The position numbers were made by a program, and so were the translations under genes. The notes below the pieces were generated by a model. That model did no database searches. It saw only the letters and a list, made by a program, of their open reading frames with translations, and had not been told where the DNA came from. Below, in pieces: positions 43,017 through 52,082 of a stretch of 64,000 bases of DNA. Source of the stretch: Desulfarculus sp. (GTDB lineage: Bacteria; Desulfobacterota; Desulfarculia; Desulfarculales; Desulfarculaceae); NCBI GenBank assembly GCA_016218705.1, contig JACRDC010000083.1, positions 1-64,000 of the forward strand, written 5' to 3'. Each line of letters begins with the position of its first letter. Positions within the stretch are counted from its first letter, which is position 1.

Positions 43017-43970
43017 GTGAGCGCGGGCGCCCTGCCCGTACCCGGCCGCTCCCCTGGGCGGCCCTGGGACGCCCTTTGCCTGGGGCTCAACGCCATTGAC
43101 CACCTCTGCCTCATTCCAGAGCGTCCCACCTGGGGCGGCAAGCTGCGCATGACCCGCCTGGCCACCATGGGCGGCGGCCAGGCGGCCACGGCGGCCTGCT
43201 CACTAGCCCGCCTGGGCCACCGGGTGGCCTACGCCGGGGTGGCCGGCGACGACCAGGCCGGGCAAAAGGCCGCGCCTTGGCTGCGGGAATTGGGCGTGGA
43301 CCCTTGCGGCCTGGTGGTCAAGCCGGGCACCTTGAGCCAGCAGGCCTTCATCATGGTGGAGGAGCAGGGCGGCGAGCGCACCATCGTCTGGACCCGCGAC
43401 GAGGCCTGCCACCTGGAGCCCGCCGACCTGGACCCGGCCCTCTTGGCCGCCTGCCGGGTGCTGCACCTGGACGGCCACTTCTGGCGGGCCTCCATCCAGG
43501 CCGCCCAACTGGCCCGCGCCGCCGGGGCCGTCGTCAGTCTGGACGCCGAGCGGGTCTTCGCGGGCACCGCCGAGCTGGTGGGCCTGTGCCACGTGGTGGT
43601 GGGCTGCCAGGACTTCGCCCAGCGGCTGTTGGGCGTCGAGGACCCCCGGAAGGCCCTGGAGGGCTTGGCCACCCTGGGGCCGGCCTGGGTGGGGCGCACC
43701 CTGGGCGCCCAGGGCGCCGAGCTGCTGGCGGAGGGGCGCTACCATCGTCACCCCGGCTTCGTGGTGCCAGCCGTGGATACCACCGGCGCCGGCGACGTGT
43801 TCCACGCCGGCCTGGTGCACGCCCTGCTGCTGGGCCAGGGGCCCCGGGAGGCCCTGGCCACGGCTAACGCCGCCGCGGCCATGTCGGTGACCGGCCTGGG
43901 TGGCCGCTCAGCCCTGCCCAGCCTGCCCGAGCTGGAGGACTTCCTGGCCACCCACCCACCCCGGCCATGA
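43017..43970 (+). CDS. PfkB-family carbohydrate kinase
   Basis: About 317 residues. It has the glycine-rich GGGQAATAACSLARLGHRVAYAGVAGDDQAGQ at the N-terminus and the ATP/anion-hole VDTTGAGDVFHAGLVHALLLG near residue 260. The family phosphorylates sugars such as ribose, fructose or nucleosides; the substrate is not evident. The GTG at 43017 starts 7 nt after the upstream stop. The stop overlaps the following transporter gene by 4 nt (ATGA), hinting that the transported compound and the kinase substrate may be linked. Confidence 0.87.
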   Translation: MSAGALPVPGRSPGRPWDALCLGLNAIDHLCLIPERPTWGGKLRMTRLATMGGGQAATAACSLARLGHRVAYAGVAGDDQAGQKAAPWLRELGVDPCGLVVKPGTLSQQAFIMVEEQGGERTIVWTRDEACHLEPADLDPALLAACRVLHLDGHFWRASIQAAQLARAAGAVVSLDAERVFAGTAELVGLCHVVVGCQDFAQRLLGVEDPRKALEGLATLGPAWVGRTLGAQGAELLAEGRYHRHPGFVVPAVDTTGAGDVFHAGLVHALLLGQGPREALATANAAAAMSVTGLGGRSALPSLPELEDFLATHPPRP

Positions 43971-44830
43971 CCTGGTTCTGGCTGGCCCTGGGGGCGGCCC
44001 TATGCCTGGCCACCGCCGACCTGTTGAGCAAGCGCTACTTCAGCGACCTAAGCCTGCCCGAGGTGGTCATGGCCCGCCTGGCCGGGGTGGCGCCCACCGG
44101 GGCCATCCTGCTCCTGGTCATCCCCTGGCCGCCCCTGGACCGCGACTTCTTCGTCACCGTGGCCCTGGCCCTGCCCGTGGACCTGGCCTGCACCTTCCTT
44201 TACGTGCGCGCCATCCAGATTTCGCCCCTGGCCCTGACCCAGCCCTTTTTGGCCGTCACGCCGCTGTTCTCGGCGCTCACCGGCCTGGCCATCTTGGGCG
44301 AGATGCCCACCCTGCCCGGCCTGGGCGGGCTCTTGCTCCTGGCCGCGGGGGCGTACGGGCTGAACCTGCACCTGGTCCGCGCCGGCTGGCTGGAGCCCTG
44401 GCGGGCCATCCGGCGCGAAAAGGGCTCCTGGATCATGCTGCTGGTGTCGGTGGCCTATGCCTACACCTCGGTGATGGGCCGCCGGGCGGTGCTGCACTCC
44501 AGCCCCTTGTTCATGGGCGCGGTCTACCCCCTACTGGTGGGGCTGGGCGTGGCCCTGGTACTGGGCCTGCGCGGCCAGCTCCGCTGGGGCTGGCTCAGGC
44601 GCCCCTGGCCGGCCTCGGCCGTGGCCCTGTGCGTGGGCGGCGAGATCATCTGCCACTTCCTGGCCCTGGCCAGCGTGCAGACCGCCTACATGTTGGCGGT
44701 CAAGCGTTTGAGCCCGCTCTTCGCGGTGCTGTGGGGGGCCTGGCTCTTGGGCGAGGGACGCCTGGGGCAGCACCTGCTGGCCAGCGCCCTCATGGCCGCC
44801 GGCGCGGCGGTGGTCCTCATCTACGGCTAG
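43967..44830 (+). CDS. EamA/DMT-superfamily transporter
   Basis: 287 residues with ten predicted membrane helices arranged as two repeats of the EamA fold: ALCLATADLLSKRYF at the start of the first, AYAYTSVMGRRAVL at the start of the second, each with a PLFSALTGLAILGE or SPLFAVLWGAWLLGEG closing motif. DMT exporters move amino acids, sugars or metabolites. Overlap with the PfkB kinase gene suggests a sugar or nucleoside. The substrate remains unknown. Confidence 0.87.
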   Translation: MTWFWLALGAALCLATADLLSKRYFSDLSLPEVVMARLAGVAPTGAILLLVIPWPPLDRDFFVTVALALPVDLACTFLYVRAIQISPLALTQPFLAVTPLFSALTGLAILGEMPTLPGLGGLLLLAAGAYGLNLHLVRAGWLEPWRAIRREKGSWIMLLVSVAYAYTSVMGRRAVLHSSPLFMGAVYPLLVGLGVALVLGLRGQLRWGWLRRPWPASAVALCVGGEIICHFLALASVQTAYMLAVKRLSPLFAVLWGAWLLGEGRLGQHLLASALMAAGAAVVLIYG

Positions 44831-44867
44831 CAGCCAACGGATGGCGGAGAATGCGGGGGCGGCGCCC

Positions 44868-47800
44868 TCAGACCCGCTTGTCCAAGATCTGGGCCACCTG
44901 GGTGAGCAGGGTGTTGAGATCAAAGGGCTTGCGCAAGACCCCGGCCGCCCGGCCCTCCAGGGCGCTGATGGACGATTCGTCGCCGCCGTGACCGGTGGCC
45001 ACCAGCACCCGCGCGGCGGGGTCGATCGCCAGGAGCAGATCCAGGCACCTTTGGCCGTCCATCACCGGCATGGCCAGGTCCAGGAGAACCAGGTTATAGG
45101 GACGGCCCCTGTCCCGGGCCGCGGCGTACATCTCCAGGGCCTCCTGGCCATGGCCGGCCTCATGCACCCGGTAGCCGTGCTGGGTCAAGGCCTCGCGGGC
45201 CACCTCACGCACCGCCGGCTCGTCGTCCACCACCAGCAGGCGTTGGCCCTGGCCAGCCAGGGGTAAGCCCTCCTCGGTTTCGGCGGCCTCCAGGGCGGCC
45301 AGGTCGCCCTGGGCGGCCGGCAGGTATATGACGAAGCGGCTGCCCTGGCCGGCCAGGCTGCTCACCACCATGCCCCCACCGTGAGCCTTTATCATGGTGT
45401 AGGCCAGGGCCAGGCCCAGGCCGGTGCCCCGGCCGGGCTCCTTGGTGGTGAAGAAGGGCTCGAAGACGTGCTCCAGCACCTCGGCGGGCATGCCGCTGCC
45501 GGTATCGGTCACCTCTATCAAGACGTAGGGACCCGGCCGCGCCCAGGGGTGGGTGCCGCAAAAATCCAGGTCCAGGACCGCCACCGCCGTGGAGATGGTC
45601 AAGAGGCCGCCCTGCTCCATGGCGTCGCGGGCGTTGAGGGCCAGGTTCAGCACCACTTGCTCCAGGTGGTTCTGGTTGGCCCGCACCGGCGGCAGGTCCG
45701 GGATCAGGCGCAGGTTCAGCTCGATATGGGACGGCAGGGTCTGGCCCAGGAGGGCGCGCACCTCTTCCACCACCTCGTTGACCCACACCACCCGCCGGCC
45801 GCCGGTCTCCAGGCGCGAAAAGCTCAGCATGGTGTTGGTCAGGTCGGCGGCCCGCTTGGTGCTGTTCTCGATCTTGGCCAGATACTCGGCGGCCTTGGCC
45901 GGCAGGTCCGGGGTCTGGGCCATGAGCTGGGTGTAGCCCCGGATGGCCATGAGGATGTTGTTGAACTCGTGGGCCACGCCGCCGGCCAGGGTGCCCACGG
46001 CCTCCATCTTCTGGGCCTGCTGCAACTGCCGCTCCAGCATCTCCTGGCTGGTGACGTCGCGGACGATGCCCTGCAGGGCCGGCCGCCCCTGGTAGGAGAC
46101 CAGGGCCACCGTGGCCTCGTAGCGGAACTTGCCGCCGTCCTTGCGCCGGCCGGTGTAGACCGACGGGGTGGCCACGCCGGTCCCATCCAGGTGCAGGGCC
46201 ACGCGCCGGCGCATCTCCTGGTGCTCGGCCGGGTCGGTGACGTCCCACAGGGTCTTGTGCATGCCCTCCTCAAAGGTGTAGCCAAACATCTCGCAGACCG
46301 TGCGGTTGATGAACAGGAACCTGCCCGAGGGCAGCTCGGTGATGCACAGGCCGTAGGGCACGTTCTCCACCAGGGAGCGGTAGCGCTCCTCGCTCTGCTG
46401 CAGGGCCTCCTCGGCCTGGCGCCGGCCGGTGATGTCGCGGAAGACCACCTGCACCGCCCCCCGGCCACCCCACTCCACCAACTGCGAGGCCAGCTCCACC
46501 CACTTGACCTGGCCCTGCCGGGTCAGCATGCGGCAGGTGAAGAGGCCGGGCAGCGCCTCGCCGGCCATGCGCCGGCGGTAGCGGTCCAGGACCACGGGCA
46601 GGTCGTCGGGATGGTAGAACACCTGCGGCCCCTGGCCCACCATCTCCTCGGCCGGCCAACCCAGGAGGTCCACGGCCGCCGCGTTGGCAAAGACCACCTT
46701 GCCGTCCTGCACCACGGCGATCAGGTCCAGGGCCTGCTCCACCAGGCTGCGGTAGCGCGCCTCGCTCTCGGCCAGGGCCTGCTGGGTGCGCCGGCGCTCG
46801 CTGATGTCGCGCACGATGTACACCGAGCCCTGCACCCGCCCGTCCTCGCCGGTCAGCGGGGTGGTGCTAAGCTCCAGTTGCCCGCCCAGGTGGGGCTCCT
46901 CCACCTCCACCCGCGCCGCCTGGCCGGTTTGCAGGGTGGCCAGGTGGGGGCAATGGGCGGGCGGGGCCTCCTGGCCGTGCAGGAGCCGGTAGCAGGGCAG
47001 GCCGATGGCCCGGGCCGGCTCCAGCTTGACCAGCCCGGCGGCGGCGCGGTTCAGCCGCGTGACCCTAAATTGGGCATCCAGCAGGAAGACCGCGTCGGGC
47101 ACCGAATCAAAGGTGCGCTCCCATTGCTGGCCCACCGACTCCAGGGAGGCCATGCTCTGCCCCAGGCGGCCGCCCATCTCCTGGAAGGAGCGGGCCAGGT
47201 CGCCAATCTCGTCGCCGGCGGCCACCCCGGACAGCTTCTCGGCAAAGCCGGGGCCGCCCCATTCCTGGGTGGCCTGGCGCAGCCGGGCCAGGGGCTGGGT
47301 GATGCGCCGCACGGCCAGGATGCCCACGCCCACGGCCAGCAGGGTGCCCAGCGCCACCCCCAGGAGCAGGCGCAGCCGCGCCTGGCGCAGGGGCTCCAGG
47401 GCCTCTTCCCTGGTTTTTTGCGCCCCCACGATCCAGTCGGTGCCGCGCACGTTTTTGAAGGATACCAGCATGGGCACGCCCCGGCTGTTGACGGTTTCGC
47501 CCACGCTGGGCAGGCCCTCGATGGCCGCGTCCAACATCTTGTTGGCCCCCGGGGCGGTGTCGCGCTGCAGGACGCGCGGCTGGTCGGGGTGCAGGATGAC
47601 CAGGCGGGTGGTGTCGAAGACGTAATAATAGCCCTGCCTGCCTACCCGCAGGCCGCTAGGCAGGCCCAGGGGCTCGCCCGCCAAAAGGTCCACCGAGCAG
47701 CCCAGCATGCCCAGCACCCGCTGGTCCTTGCCCCTGATGGGGGCGGTGAAGGTGCAGACCGGCTGGCCGCTGCGCCCCGAGCGGTAGGGCCGGCCCACCA

Positions 47801-48224
47801 CGCCCTTCTGCTCCTGCATGGTGCGTTGGAAGTACTCGCGGTAGGCAAAGGAAACGCCCCGGGCGCCGGGCTGGGGGGGGTAGTCGGCCCAGAGCACGCC
47901 CTGGCTGTCCAGCAGGAACAGGCCGTTGCTGTACTTGGGATGCACCGCCAGCATGGCCTGGAGATAGCGCTCCATCTGGGCGGTGTCTTTTTCCTCCAGG
48001 GCGCGGGCCGGCAGGTTGAGGGCCAGGGCGCGGGCGTCGCTCAGGCCCTCTTCCAGGAAATGATGGATGGTGCGCTCGGCCGTGGTGGCCAGGGTCTCCA
48101 TCTCCTCGTAGATGGCCTTGCGCAGGGATTCTTCCAGGATGCCCAGGCCTAGCCAGCCCATGATGGTCAAGGGGATGGCCACCACCAGGGCCATGAGCAG
48201 CGAGGTCTTGCTCTTGAGCTTCAT
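44868..48224 (-). CDS. hybrid sensor histidine kinase with Cache and three PAS domains
   Basis: 1118 residues. TM1 (about 8-30), an extracytoplasmic Cache-type sensor (about 35-270, with [21 protein letters not shown] and [19 protein letters not shown]), TM2 (about 285-307), HAMP, three PAS domains (about 365-480, 490-610, 615-735), HisKA with the H-box [14 protein letters not shown], HATPase_c ([25 protein letters not shown]) and a C-terminal receiver with the phospho-Asp in [14 protein letters not shown]. It is a complete phosphorelay input module. No response regulator with an output domain adjoins, so its partner is encoded elsewhere. Signal unknown. Confidence 0.93.
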   Translation of the reverse strand: MKLKSKTSLLMALVVAIPLTIMGWLGLGILEESLRKAIYEEMETLATTAERTIHHFLEEGLSDARALALNLPARALEEKDTAQMERYLQAMLAVHPKYSNGLFLLDSQGVLWADYPPQPGARGVSFAYREYFQRTMQEQKGVVGRPYRSGRSGQPVCTFTAPIRGKDQRVLGMLGCSVDLLAGEPLGLPSGLRVGRQGYYYVFDTTRLVILHPDQPRVLQRDTAPGANKMLDAAIEGLPSVGETVNSRGVPMLVSFKNVRGTDWIVGAQKTREEALEPLRQARLRLLLGVALGTLLAVGVGILAVRRITQPLARLRQATQEWGGPGFAEKLSGVAAGDEIGDLARSFQEMGGRLGQSMASLESVGQQWERTFDSVPDAVFLLDAQFRVTRLNRAAAGLVKLEPARAIGLPCYRLLHGQEAPPAHCPHLATLQTGQAARVEVEEPHLGGQLELSTTPLTGEDGRVQGSVYIVRDISERRRTQQALAESEARYRSLVEQALDLIAVVQDGKVVFANAAAVDLLGWPAEEMVGQGPQVFYHPDDLPVVLDRYRRRMAGEALPGLFTCRMLTRQGQVKWVELASQLVEWGGRGAVQVVFRDITGRRQAEEALQQSEERYRSLVENVPYGLCITELPSGRFLFINRTVCEMFGYTFEEGMHKTLWDVTDPAEHQEMRRRVALHLDGTGVATPSVYTGRRKDGGKFRYEATVALVSYQGRPALQGIVRDVTSQEMLERQLQQAQKMEAVGTLAGGVAHEFNNILMAIRGYTQLMAQTPDLPAKAAEYLAKIENSTKRAADLTNTMLSFSRLETGGRRVVWVNEVVEEVRALLGQTLPSHIELNLRLIPDLPPVRANQNHLEQVVLNLALNARDAMEQGGLLTISTAVAVLDLDFCGTHPWARPGPYVLIEVTDTGSGMPAEVLEHVFEPFFTTKEPGRGTGLGLALAYTMIKAHGGGMVVSSLAGQGSRFVIYLPAAQGDLAALEAAETEEGLPLAGQGQRLLVVDDEPAVREVAREALTQHGYRVHEAGHGQEALEMYAAARDRGRPYNLVLLDLAMPVMDGQRCLDLLLAIDPAARVLVATGHGGDESSISALEGRAAGVLRKPFDLNTLLTQVAQILDKRV

Positions 48225-48665
48225 GCGCCCAGCAAACCAGGGCCGGTGATGAATAAATTGCAGCGGCTCATGTTGTCAATAATGGCAATTATGCGCGCCC
48301 AAGGCAACCATTGCTTGCGCGGACCGGGGCATATCCGCCGTAATTGACTGCCAATTGGAGGGAATAACTCCAAGCCGCCGCCGTGGCGCCGGCCCCGGCG
48401 GTTAGGGCACTCACCCGGCTGGCCCAAGGTTTCTCGCCACGCTGCTTTGTGCTAGGCTTGAGCCATCCCGCCCGGAGCGGTCCCCGCGACGGCGGCGGCC
48501 CGGCGGGGTATAATACCGTCCAACCATGACCAACCGCTGGGCGCCCGCCGGCCCCGGAGCAGGACGGACGGCCCCCGCCGGGCCGCCGCCCGGGGACCAG
48601 CAGCGGCGCCGCGGCCGCGTCAACCACCCAGGGCCGGCCCAGACGCCGCAGGAGGACAACCACAC
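48225..48665. other. intergenic region, divergent genes, about 440 nt
   Basis: Between the histidine kinase (minus) and purC (plus). Left part 48240-48360 is less GC-rich and has inverted bits such as TTGTCAATAATGGCAATTATG. A TATAAT occurs at 48509-48514 but with no good -35 at 17 nt. No coding frame or known riboswitch is recognised. Confidence 0.4.
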
Positions 48666-49562
48666 ATGACCAGCCCCGCCGTCAAAGAGACCAACCTGCC
48701 GGGCGTGCCCCTGGTGGGACGAGGCAAGGTGCGCGACATCTACGACCTGGGCGAGCACCTTTTGATCGTGGCCACCGACCGGCTCAGCGCCTTTGACGTG
48801 GTCCTGCCCGACCCCATTCCCGACAAGGGGCGCATCCTCACCCAGATCAGCCTCTACTGGTTCGAGCAGATGAAGGACCTCACCCCCAATCACCTGGTGG
48901 CCAGCCGGGTAAGCGACTTCCCGCAAAAGCTCAAGCCCTTCGCCGAGCAGTTGGAGGGCCGCTCCATGCTGGTCAAGAAGTGCCGGCCCTTGGCCATCGA
49001 GGCCATCGTGCGCGGCTATCTGGCCGGCAGCGGCTGGGCCGACTACCAGAAGACCGGCCAGGTCTGCGGGTATACCCTGCCCCCGGGGCTAAGGGACAGC
49101 GGCCGCCTGGAGACGCCCCTGTTCACCCCTAGCACCAAGGCCGAGCAGGGCCAACACGACCTGAACATCAGCCTGGACCAGGCCCGCCAGATATTGGGCG
49201 CCGGCCTGGCCGACGAGGTGGCCCGGCGCTCCCTGGCCATCTATTCCCGCGCCCGGGAGCTGGCGGCGCCGGCGGGCATCATCATCGCCGACACCAAGTT
49301 TGAGTTCGGCCTCTTGGGCGGCGAGCTGCTCTTGATCGACGAGGTGCTCACCCCCGATTCCAGCCGCTTCTGGCCGGCAGACGACTATGCCCCCGGCCGC
49401 TCCCAGAAGAGCTTCGACAAACAGTACGTGCGCGATTACCTGGAGACCATCGGCTTCAACAAGCAGCCGCCGGCGCCCAAGCTGCCCGCCGAGGTGATCG
49501 AGGGCACGCGGGCGCGCTACCTGGAGGCCTTGACCCGCCTGAGCGGGCGCGGCCTGGAATAG
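48666..49562 (+). CDS. purC: SAICAR synthetase
   Basis: 298 residues. GRGKVRDIYDLGEHLLIVATDRLSAFDVVLPDPIPDKG at the N-terminus, then LAIEAIVRGYLAGSGWADYQ, TPSTKAEQGQHDLNI and IIADTKFEFGLLGGELLLIDEVLTPDSSRFW. It adds aspartate to CAIR in purine synthesis. This is the longer (yeast-like, about 300) PurC form. The AGGAGGAC site precedes the ATG. It stands apart from other pur genes in this window. Confidence 0.95.
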   Translation: MTSPAVKETNLPGVPLVGRGKVRDIYDLGEHLLIVATDRLSAFDVVLPDPIPDKGRILTQISLYWFEQMKDLTPNHLVASRVSDFPQKLKPFAEQLEGRSMLVKKCRPLAIEAIVRGYLAGSGWADYQKTGQVCGYTLPPGLRDSGRLETPLFTPSTKAEQGQHDLNISLDQARQILGAGLADEVARRSLAIYSRARELAAPAGIIIADTKFEFGLLGGELLLIDEVLTPDSSRFWPADDYAPGRSQKSFDKQYVRDYLETIGFNKQPPAPKLPAEVIEGTRARYLEALTRLSGRGLE

Positions 49563-49628
49563 TTTGGCATCATCGGGCGGTTATGCTACATTCTCCCTGG
49601 CGCCGCCCACCTTCAAGGAGGTCTTAGC

Positions 49629-49850
49629 TTGCAAGCCCAAGTACAAGAAGCCCTGGACAAGATTCGCCCGGCCCTGCAACGCGACGGTGGCGACGTGGAA
49701 TTGGTGGAGGTCACCGGCGAGGGCGTGGTCAAGGTGAGGCTCAAGGGCGCCTGCGGGGGCTGCCCCATGAGCCAGATGACGCTCAAGATGGGTATCGAGA
49801 AAGTGGTCAAGCAGGCAGTGCCCCAGATAAAAAGCGTGGAGTCGGTCTAG
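49629..49850 (+). CDS. NifU C-terminal-domain iron-sulfur scaffold protein
   Basis: 73 residues: VQEALDKIRPALQRDGGDVELVEV...VVKVRLKGACGGCPMSQMTLKMGIEKVVKQAVP. The CGGCPMS (CxxC) motif is the Fe-S binding site of Nfu-type proteins, which carry [4Fe-4S] clusters to apo-enzymes. The start is TTG at 49629, given AAGGAGGT 7 nt before it. This minimal Nfu form is common in anaerobes. Confidence 0.9.
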   Translation: MQAQVQEALDKIRPALQRDGGDVELVEVTGEGVVKVRLKGACGGCPMSQMTLKMGIEKVVKQAVPQIKSVESV

Positions 49851-49898
49851 CCGCCAGGCCCCCGGCGGGCCAGCCGGCCGGGGCGGGGGAGGAAGGGC

Positions 49899-50585
49899 AT
49901 GGGCCAGCCCGGGGGGGGCCTATCTGACGGCGGGGCGCTCGCGCCGGCGGCGTCCTTGACGCCCGAGTCCCTCAAGACGGCCGGCGGTGTCTGCCACCGC
50001 GTCAAGAACGACTTCCAGACCATCGCCAACATCCTGGCCCTGGGCAGCGCCCACGCCCGCTCACCCCGCGATCTGGCCGAGGCGGTGGAGGGGCGGGTGG
50101 TGGCCCTGAGCCTGGGCTACACCCTGGTCTCCGAGACCGGCCAGCCGCCCACCCTGGACCGCCTGGCCCAGGAGGTGCTGCGCCGCAACCTCTGGAAAGG
50201 CCCGTCCCACCTGCGCCTGGCCCGGCGCCTGCCCCCGCTGGTCTTGAGCTTGCGCCTGTGCTCGCCCTTGTCCCTGTGGCTGCACGAGATCATCGGCAAC
50301 GCCCTCAGGCACGGCCTGGAGCAGGTCAGCGACCCGGAGTTGTTGCTGGAGGGCTCCCTGGATGACGATGGCCTGCGCCTGTGCGTGACCGACAACGGCG
50401 CGGGCCTGCCCCCCGGGTTCGCCCTGGAGCGGGACGCCCGCCTGGGCCTACGGCTGGCCATGGCCCTGGCGGCCAACGATCTGCGCGGCGGCCTGGAGCT
50501 GGAGGACGCCCGCCCGGGCCTCAAGGCCACCCTGCGGGTGCCGGCCGGCGAGTTGGCCCGCCTGGCCCAGGAGCTCTGGTGGTGA
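49899..50585 (+). CDS. HisKA_2-type sensor histidine kinase, soluble
   Basis: 228 residues, without a membrane segment or a recognisable sensor domain. The H-box is HRVKNDFQTIANILAL (HisKA_2/HWE style, phospho-His in CHRVKN), and the ATPase core has LWLHEIIGNALRHG (N-box), VTDNGAGLP and an abbreviated G-box. Such kinases pair with ANTAR regulators; the next gene is one, with 4-nt overlap (GTGA). The pair resembles EutW/EutV-type systems that act on RNA antitermination. Confidence 0.85.
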   Translation: MGQPGGGLSDGGALAPAASLTPESLKTAGGVCHRVKNDFQTIANILALGSAHARSPRDLAEAVEGRVVALSLGYTLVSETGQPPTLDRLAQEVLRRNLWKGPSHLRLARRLPPLVLSLRLCSPLSLWLHEIIGNALRHGLEQVSDPELLLEGSLDDDGLRLCVTDNGAGLPPGFALERDARLGLRLAMALAANDLRGGLELEDARPGLKATLRVPAGELARLAQELWW

Positions 50586-51175
50586 GCCTGGGGGTACTCC
50601 TGGTGGAGGACGAGGCTGTGCAGGCCCTGGCCCTGGAGCAGGCCCTCAGGGACCTGGGGCACCGGGTGCTGGGCCTGGCCGGGGACGGCCGCCAGGCCTG
50701 CGAGCTGTGCCGCCAGCTCAGGCCCGACTTGGTGCTGATGGACATCGGCCTGCCGGGCATGGACGGCATCGAGGCCGCCCGGGTCATGAGCCTGGAGCGC
50801 CCCCTGCCGGTGGTGCTGATAACCGCCCACGCCGACCGCCGGTTCCTGGAGCGCGCCCGCCGGGCCAACGTCCACTCCTACCTGCTCAAGCCGGTGGAGA
50901 CGGCGGTGCTGGGGCCGGCCATGGATCTGGCCCATCACAATTTCACCCGCGAGAGCGAGCTACGGCGGGAGGTCACGGACCTGCGGGAGTCCCTGCACGC
51001 GCGCAAGGTGCTGGCCCGGGCCCAGGGCCTGCTCATGGACCAGCACCATATCGGCGAGCAGGAGGCCCTTCGGCGCCTGCGGGAGATGGCTCAGGTCCGG
51101 GGCCTGGAGCTGGTCCAGGCGGCCCAGGAGGTGTTGGGCGCCCAGCAGCCGCTCCGCCCCCCGCGCCGGGGCTAG
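50582..51175 (+). CDS. ANTAR-domain response regulator
   Basis: 197 residues. Receiver domain: VLLVEDEAVQALALEQAL, phospho-Asp in LRPDLVLMDIGLPGMDG (near 53), Thr in VVLITAHAD and Lys in YLLKPVE. The C-terminal ANTAR helices read LRRLREMAQVRGLELVQAAQEVL after a coiled coil (REVTDLRESLHARKVLARAQGLLM). ANTAR proteins bind paired hexaloop hairpins in mRNA leaders and prevent termination. GTG start overlaps the kinase stop. Its target leader is not evident within the window. Confidence 0.88.
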   Translation: MSLGVLLVEDEAVQALALEQALRDLGHRVLGLAGDGRQACELCRQLRPDLVLMDIGLPGMDGIEAARVMSLERPLPVVLITAHADRRFLERARRANVHSYLLKPVETAVLGPAMDLAHHNFTRESELRREVTDLRESLHARKVLARAQGLLMDQHHIGEQEALRRLREMAQVRGLELVQAAQEVLGAQQPLRPPRRG

Positions 51176-51214
51176 GGCACACCCGCGTCCCGGTCAACCC
51201 CCAGCGAGGACAGC

Positions 51215-52054
51215 ATGGACCCCTTGCGTCAAGCCGCGCGGCAGATCATGGCCCTGGCCCTGGAGGAGGACCTGGGCCAAGGCGACCTCACCTCCCAGGC
51301 GGTCATACCCGCCCAGGCCCGCTTCCAGGGGGTGATGACCGCCCGCCAGGACCTGGTGGTGGCCGGCCTGCCCCTGGCCCTGGAGGTCTTCACCACCCTG
51401 GCGCCCCAGGCCCGGGTGGAGGCCCTGGCCGCCGAGGGCCAGGTGGCCCCGGCGGGCACGGTGCTGGCCCGCATCGGCGGCCCAGCCCGCGAGCTCTTAA
51501 GCGCCGAGCGCACCGCCCTGAACCTCCTGCAACACCTCTCGGGCATCGCCACCTTGACCCGGGCCTATGTCCAGCGCCTGGCGGGCACGCACGCCGTGCT
51601 CCTGGACACCCGCAAGACCATCCCCGGCCTACGCCTCCTGGCCAAATACGCCACCCGCCTGGGAGGCGCCCAGAACCACCGCCTGCGCCTGGATGACGGC
51701 GTGCTCATCAAGGACAACCACCTCGCCGTGTGCGGCTCGGTGAGCGAGGCCGTGGCCCGCGCCCGCGCCGCCGGGCTGACCAACATCGAGGTGGAGTGCG
51801 ACACCCTCGCGCAGGTGGCCGAGGCCGTGGCCGCCCGCGTGGAGCGCGTCCTGCTGGACAACATGGACCCCGCCACCCTGGCCCGGGCCGTGGCCCTGGT
51901 GGCTGGCCGCGCCCAGACCGAGGCCTCGGGGGGAGTCAACCTGGAAACCATCGCCGCCATCGCCCAGAGCGGCGTGGACTTCATCTCCGTGGGGCGCATC
52001 ACCCAGTCGGCCCCGGCCGTGGACATCGGCCTGGACTGGACGCCCCAACCCTAA
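51215..52054 (+). CDS. nadC: quinolinate phosphoribosyltransferase (nicotinate-nucleotide pyrophosphorylase)
   Basis: 279 residues: LALEEDLGQGDLTSQAV, SAERTALNLLQHLSGIAT, LLDTRKTIPGLRLLAKYATRLGG, NHRLRLDDGVLIKDNHL and VEVECDT-type block, VLLDNMDP, and EASGGVNLETIAAIAQSGVDFISVG. It makes NaMN from quinolinate and PRPP. It is followed 28 nt later by nadB, giving two of the three de novo NAD steps in one unit; nadA is not in the window. Confidence 0.95.
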   Translation: MDPLRQAARQIMALALEEDLGQGDLTSQAVIPAQARFQGVMTARQDLVVAGLPLALEVFTTLAPQARVEALAAEGQVAPAGTVLARIGGPARELLSAERTALNLLQHLSGIATLTRAYVQRLAGTHAVLLDTRKTIPGLRLLAKYATRLGGAQNHRLRLDDGVLIKDNHLAVCGSVSEAVARARAAGLTNIEVECDTLAQVAEAVAARVERVLLDNMDPATLARAVALVAGRAQTEASGGVNLETIAAIAQSGVDFISVGRITQSAPAVDIGLDWTPQP

Positions 52055-52082
52055 GACACCCCCCAGCGCAAGGAATCGCGCC

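Noticed and set aside
45381..48152. A 900-codon open frame on the plus strand
   Set aside because: It is antisense to the histidine kinase, whose domains are all intact. The antisense product is Gly/Leu/His/Gln-rich without domains, as expected from high-GC mirror frames.
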